From the NCBI GenBank assembly GCA_029974875.1, contig JARKQP010000249.1, forward strand, positions 1 to 34,378: a DNA stretch of 34,378 bases, given 5' to 3'. This document shows positions 31,899 through 34,378 of this stretch, in pieces. Within the stretch, counting starts at the first letter, position 1; every line of letters begins with the position of its first letter. A model generated the notes under the pieces. It was not told where the DNA came from and did no database searches. It worked only from the letters and a program-made list of their open reading frames with translations. This stretch comes from Mobilitalea sp. (GTDB taxonomy: Bacteria > Bacillota_A > Clostridia > Lachnospirales > Lachnospiraceae). Position numbers and translations under genes: made by a program.

Positions 31899-33125
31899 TT
31901 ATTGTCCGTCAAGGTATAAAATTGTTTTTAATAATACATTTGCCCCCTTCAAGCAGTTTTCCACCGGAGTATGCTCGATCTCACAATGACTGTGTCCGCC
32001 CACACTGGGCACGAAAATCATAGTTGTTGGAATTACATCTATTATAAATTGCGCATCATGTCCCGGTCCGCTATAGATCCTGCGGTTAGAATATCCCAGC
32101 TCCTTTGCGCTTTTTTCAACATAATCCACAAGCTCGGATGTGAAGGTTACTGTTTTGCGCGACCAGGCTTCTTCATAGCTTACCTGGCATTTCTCCACCT
32201 CGGAGGGGATTTTCTTTATGATGGACAGCACCTGCCTGATTACCTCCGGATCCTGATGTCTTGCATCCAGCGTAAATTTCACCTCATCCGGAATAATGGT
32301 ATGGATATTCGGATGACAGGAGATTTTGCCCGTCGTATATACCAGCTTGCCATCAAGCCCATCCAGTTCATCGTGCAGGTACTGGATTGTTTTTGTTGCG
32401 GCATATAGTGCATCCTTCCGGTATTTCATGGGTGTGGTACCGGCATGCCCTGCCTGGCCGCGGAAGGTAAATTCATAATTGACCATCCCGCAGACACCTT
32501 CCACTATACCGATATCGCAGCCTTCCGCTTCCAGGACCGGCCCCTGCTCAATATGCAGCTCAACTAATGCCCTGGCCCTTAAAAGCTTCCTACGGTTACT
32601 TTCTTCACCTGCATAACCGCTTTCCTCCAATGCCTCCCCAAAGGTGTAGCCTGGAATATCCTTTGCTGCGGAAGCCAGCATATCCTCCTTCTTGAACTTT
32701 CCACAGATAACCCCTGAGGACATCATTGCAGGTTCAAAACGTGCTCCCTCTTCATTGGTCCAGACCACTACCGTAATCGGATGTCTGTGGGGGATCTTCT
32801 CTGTCACTATTGTCTCTGCCACCTCCATTGCGGTCAATACTCCTAATACTCCGTCGTAATTTCCGCCCTGCCTCACAGAATCCAAATGGGAACCGGACAG
32901 AATGGCCGGCAGCTCCTCTGATCCCGGAATTGTCGCATACATGTTTGCCATGTCATCCGTAACCACCGTGGCACCGATGGCCTCCATCCTGTTCTTGAAT
33001 TCGGCCCTTGCCGCCAGCGCCTCAGGAGACAAGGAGAATCTTGTAATACCTCCCCTTCCGGTATCCCCAAACTTACTAAAGGCTTTTATCTTTTCATCCA
33101 ATCGTTCCAAACTACATAATGCCAT
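31899..33125 (-). CDS. M20-family Zn hydrolase, N-carbamoyl-amino-acid/beta-ureidopropionase-like
   Basis: This 408-residue enzyme has the amidase/hydantoinase/carbamoylase layout: GSHLDSV (His80, metal), GGNYDGVLG (Asp91, bridging), TNEEGARF (Glu125/126), LHIEQGPVLE (metal His) and a C-terminal GGHSHCEIEHTP with the last metal ligand near residue 380. It removes a carbamoyl (ureido) group, giving an amino acid, CO2 and ammonia. Because preA lies 19 bp upstream, the likely substrate is N-carbamoyl-beta-alanine, the last step of reductive uracil breakdown; allantoate or N-carbamoyl-L-amino acids are alternatives. GGAGGT precedes the ATG. A terminator follows the gene. Confidence 0.9.
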   Translation of the reverse strand: MALCSLERLDEKIKAFSKFGDTGRGGITRFSLSPEALAARAEFKNRMEAIGATVVTDDMANMYATIPGSEELPAILSGSHLDSVRQGGNYDGVLGVLTAMEVAETIVTEKIPHRHPITVVVWTNEEGARFEPAMMSSGVICGKFKKEDMLASAAKDIPGYTFGEALEESGYAGEESNRRKLLRARALVELHIEQGPVLEAEGCDIGIVEGVCGMVNYEFTFRGQAGHAGTTPMKYRKDALYAATKTIQYLHDELDGLDGKLVYTTGKISCHPNIHTIIPDEVKFTLDARHQDPEVIRQVLSIIKKIPSEVEKCQVSYEEAWSRKTVTFTSELVDYVEKSAKELGYSNRRIYSGPGHDAQFIIDVIPTTMIFVPSVGGHSHCEIEHTPVENCLKGANVLLKTILYLDGQ

Positions 33126-33144
33126 ATGAATTACCTCCTGCTAT

Positions 33145-34378
33145 TTATGTCGCCATGCGGCATCGGTCTATTTTATTTACTCTTTTTCCCGGCGTAATTG
33201 CCCGTACCGGACAGACAGTCAGGCAAAGATGACATCCAACACATTTTCCTGCTTCCAGGACCGGCTTTCCCGTCTCCTTATCCTGCCTTAGCGCCTGATG
33301 CCCGCCATCATAGCAGGACAGATAGCAGCGGCCGCAGCCAAGGCAGCTTGACCGGTCAAATCTGGGGTAGCAGATGCTGTCTCTGTCCAGCTGCTCTGCC
33401 GGAATAATATTCGGAAGAGCATTTCCAACAATTCCGGCTATGCTCTTAAGCCCACGGGAGCTTAGATATAGCTTCATCCCTTCTATCATGTCCTCAATAA
33501 TCCGGTAGCCATATTGCATGACTGCGGTGGTAACCTGAATATTTCCACAGCCAAGAGCCATGAATTCGGCCGCGTCCCTCCAGGTTTCTATCCCTCCCAT
33601 GCCGCTGACCGGTACCCCGGACAGCCGGCTGCAGGTTTTCATCGAATGGATAAAGCGGAGTGCAATGGGCTTTACTGCTTTACCGGAATATCCTCCAACG
33701 CTGGTCTTCCCTTCAACATCAGGTCCAGAGGAAAAGGTATCCAGATTCACATTCATAATACTTTTTATCGTATTAATTGCCGCGATACCATCTGCCCCTG
33801 CCTCGATTGCCGCAATGGCTGGAAGCTCCATATTTCCCGTATTTGGGGTCATCTTGGCAAGGATCGGAAGCTGGGAACCCTGTCTGACCGCCCGGGTATA
33901 GGCTGCTACCAGCTCCGGGTTCTGCCCCACGTCCGAGCCCAGGCCATTAGCCGCCATATGGGGACAGGAGAAATTACACTCCAGGATATCGGCACCCGCT
34001 TCTGTCATCAGCTTTGCCAGAAAAGTCCACTCCTCCTCACTTTGCCCCATAATGGAAGCTATAATTATCTTCGTCGGATAAGCCTTCTTTAATTCCTTTA
34101 GATATCTTAAATTCTCTTCCAGGGAGTGCTCCGAAATCTGCTCGATATTCTTAAAGCCAACAAAGGGTACGCTTTCCTTCCTGAGTGCGTCAAACCGCGG
34201 TGATACCTCCTTAGGCACAAACATGCCTACCGTCTTAAATGCAACGCCTGCCCATCCCAGGTCGAAGGCCTTCGCAACCATCTCATAATTGCTGCCTACC
34301 ACGGAAGAGGATAAGAAAAACGGATTCTCACATTTTACCCCGCAAAATTCAATGGACAGGTCTGCCCCGCCCGGTGTG
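33145..34378 (-). CDS. preA: NAD-dependent dihydropyrimidine dehydrogenase subunit PreA (partial, 5' end off window)
   Basis: The frame is open to the right edge and about 410 codons are visible, nearly the full 411 residues of E. coli PreA, so only the first few codons are missing. The FMN barrel shows SIEFCGVKCENPF, ECNFSCPHM (active-site Cys), LAKMTPN and SGMGGI. The C-terminus has two [4Fe-4S] motifs, CLGCGRCYLSCYDGGHQAL and CVGCHLCLTVCPVRA. It reduces uracil or thymine at the 5,6 bond, with electrons from PreT in known systems. The N-carbamoyl hydrolase gene follows after 19 bp. PreT and a dihydropyrimidinase are not in view and may lie to the right. An internal GTG at 34302 is not the start. 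Confidence 0.92.
   Translation of the reverse strand, partial: TPGGADLSIEFCGVKCENPFFLSSSVVGSNYEMVAKAFDLGWAGVAFKTVGMFVPKEVSPRFDALRKESVPFVGFKNIEQISEHSLEENLRYLKELKKAYPTKIIIASIMGQSEEEWTFLAKLMTEAGADILECNFSCPHMAANGLGSDVGQNPELVAAYTRAVRQGSQLPILAKMTPNTGNMELPAIAAIEAGADGIAAINTIKSIMNVNLDTFSSGPDVEGKTSVGGYSGKAVKPIALRFIHSMKTCSRLSGVPVSGMGGIETWRDAAEFMALGCGNIQVTTAVMQYGYRIIEDMIEGMKLYLSSRGLKSIAGIVGNALPNIIPAEQLDRDSICYPRFDRSSCLGCGRCYLSCYDGGHQALRQDKETGKPVLEAGKCVGCHLCLTVCPVRAITPGKRVNKIDRCRMAT

Noticed and set aside
33514..34092. Plus-strand frame of 192 codons opposite preA
   Set aside because: It is a shadow of preA; its sequence is low in hydrophobic core residues and matches nothing recognisable.

Overview
The window looks like a chromosomal segment of a low-GC, anaerobic Firmicute, most likely Lachnospiraceae / Clostridium cluster XIVa. 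The grounds are A+T-rich spacers, strong AGGAGG ribosome sites, ferredoxin-bearing aldo-keto reductases, a TRAP uptake system, a domain-permuted GH3 glucosidase of the kind known from rumen clostridia, and AgrC/AgrA-type regulators. No rRNA, tRNA, CRISPR array, transposase or phage gene was recognised. Almost all genes from 1 to 24.6 kb and from 28.9 kb to the end lie on the minus strand; a plus-strand island sits at 24.9-28.7 kb.

Layout. (1) 1-7446: a membrane-anchored GH3 glycosidase (cut by the left edge) with the C-terminal domain ahead of the TIM barrel, followed by two tandem paralogous two-component systems, each a LytTR response regulator followed by a polytopic GHKL kinase. The promoter in front of the first regulator carries two perfect LytTR boxes 21 bp apart. 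(2) 7669-10209: a C-terminal relic of a second, normally ordered GH3 enzyme butted against the stop codon of an aldo-keto reductase, which is preceded by a second aldo-keto reductase with two 4Fe-4S motifs. (3) 10815-21319: a catabolic cluster with enoyl-CoA hydratase, TRAP transporter dctPQM, CoA-transferase, SDR, LacI regulator, a second SDR and a fumarate-reductase-like flavoprotein. A cre/LacI-type palindrome lies just downstream of the -10 of its promoter. The natural reading is uptake of an organic acid, CoA activation, hydration/dehydration, oxidation of a hydroxyl group and a flavin-dependent step; the substrate cannot be read from sequence.

(4) 21764-25329: an electrophile/aldehyde stress module (Fe-ADH, RibD/DHFR-like reductase, cupin, CMD/AhpD-like protein) divergent from a MerR regulator with an AdhR-like cysteine. 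A near-canonical AdhR operator lies in a 19-bp promoter spacer. (5) 25362-28730: an AraC regulator divergent from a MATE exporter and an APH-like kinase. (6) 28869-31616: a membrane protein with SBP3, PAS, GGDEF and EAL parts. (7) 31899-34378: an M20 carbamoyl-amidohydrolase and PreA (cut by the right edge), suggesting reductive pyrimidine catabolism.

The most interesting points are the permuted glucosidase beside a duplicated, apparently self-regulated LytTR system without agrB/agrD, the same MerR-type promoter in front of one of those systems and of the aldo-keto reductase operon, and a long hairpin between dctP and dctQ.
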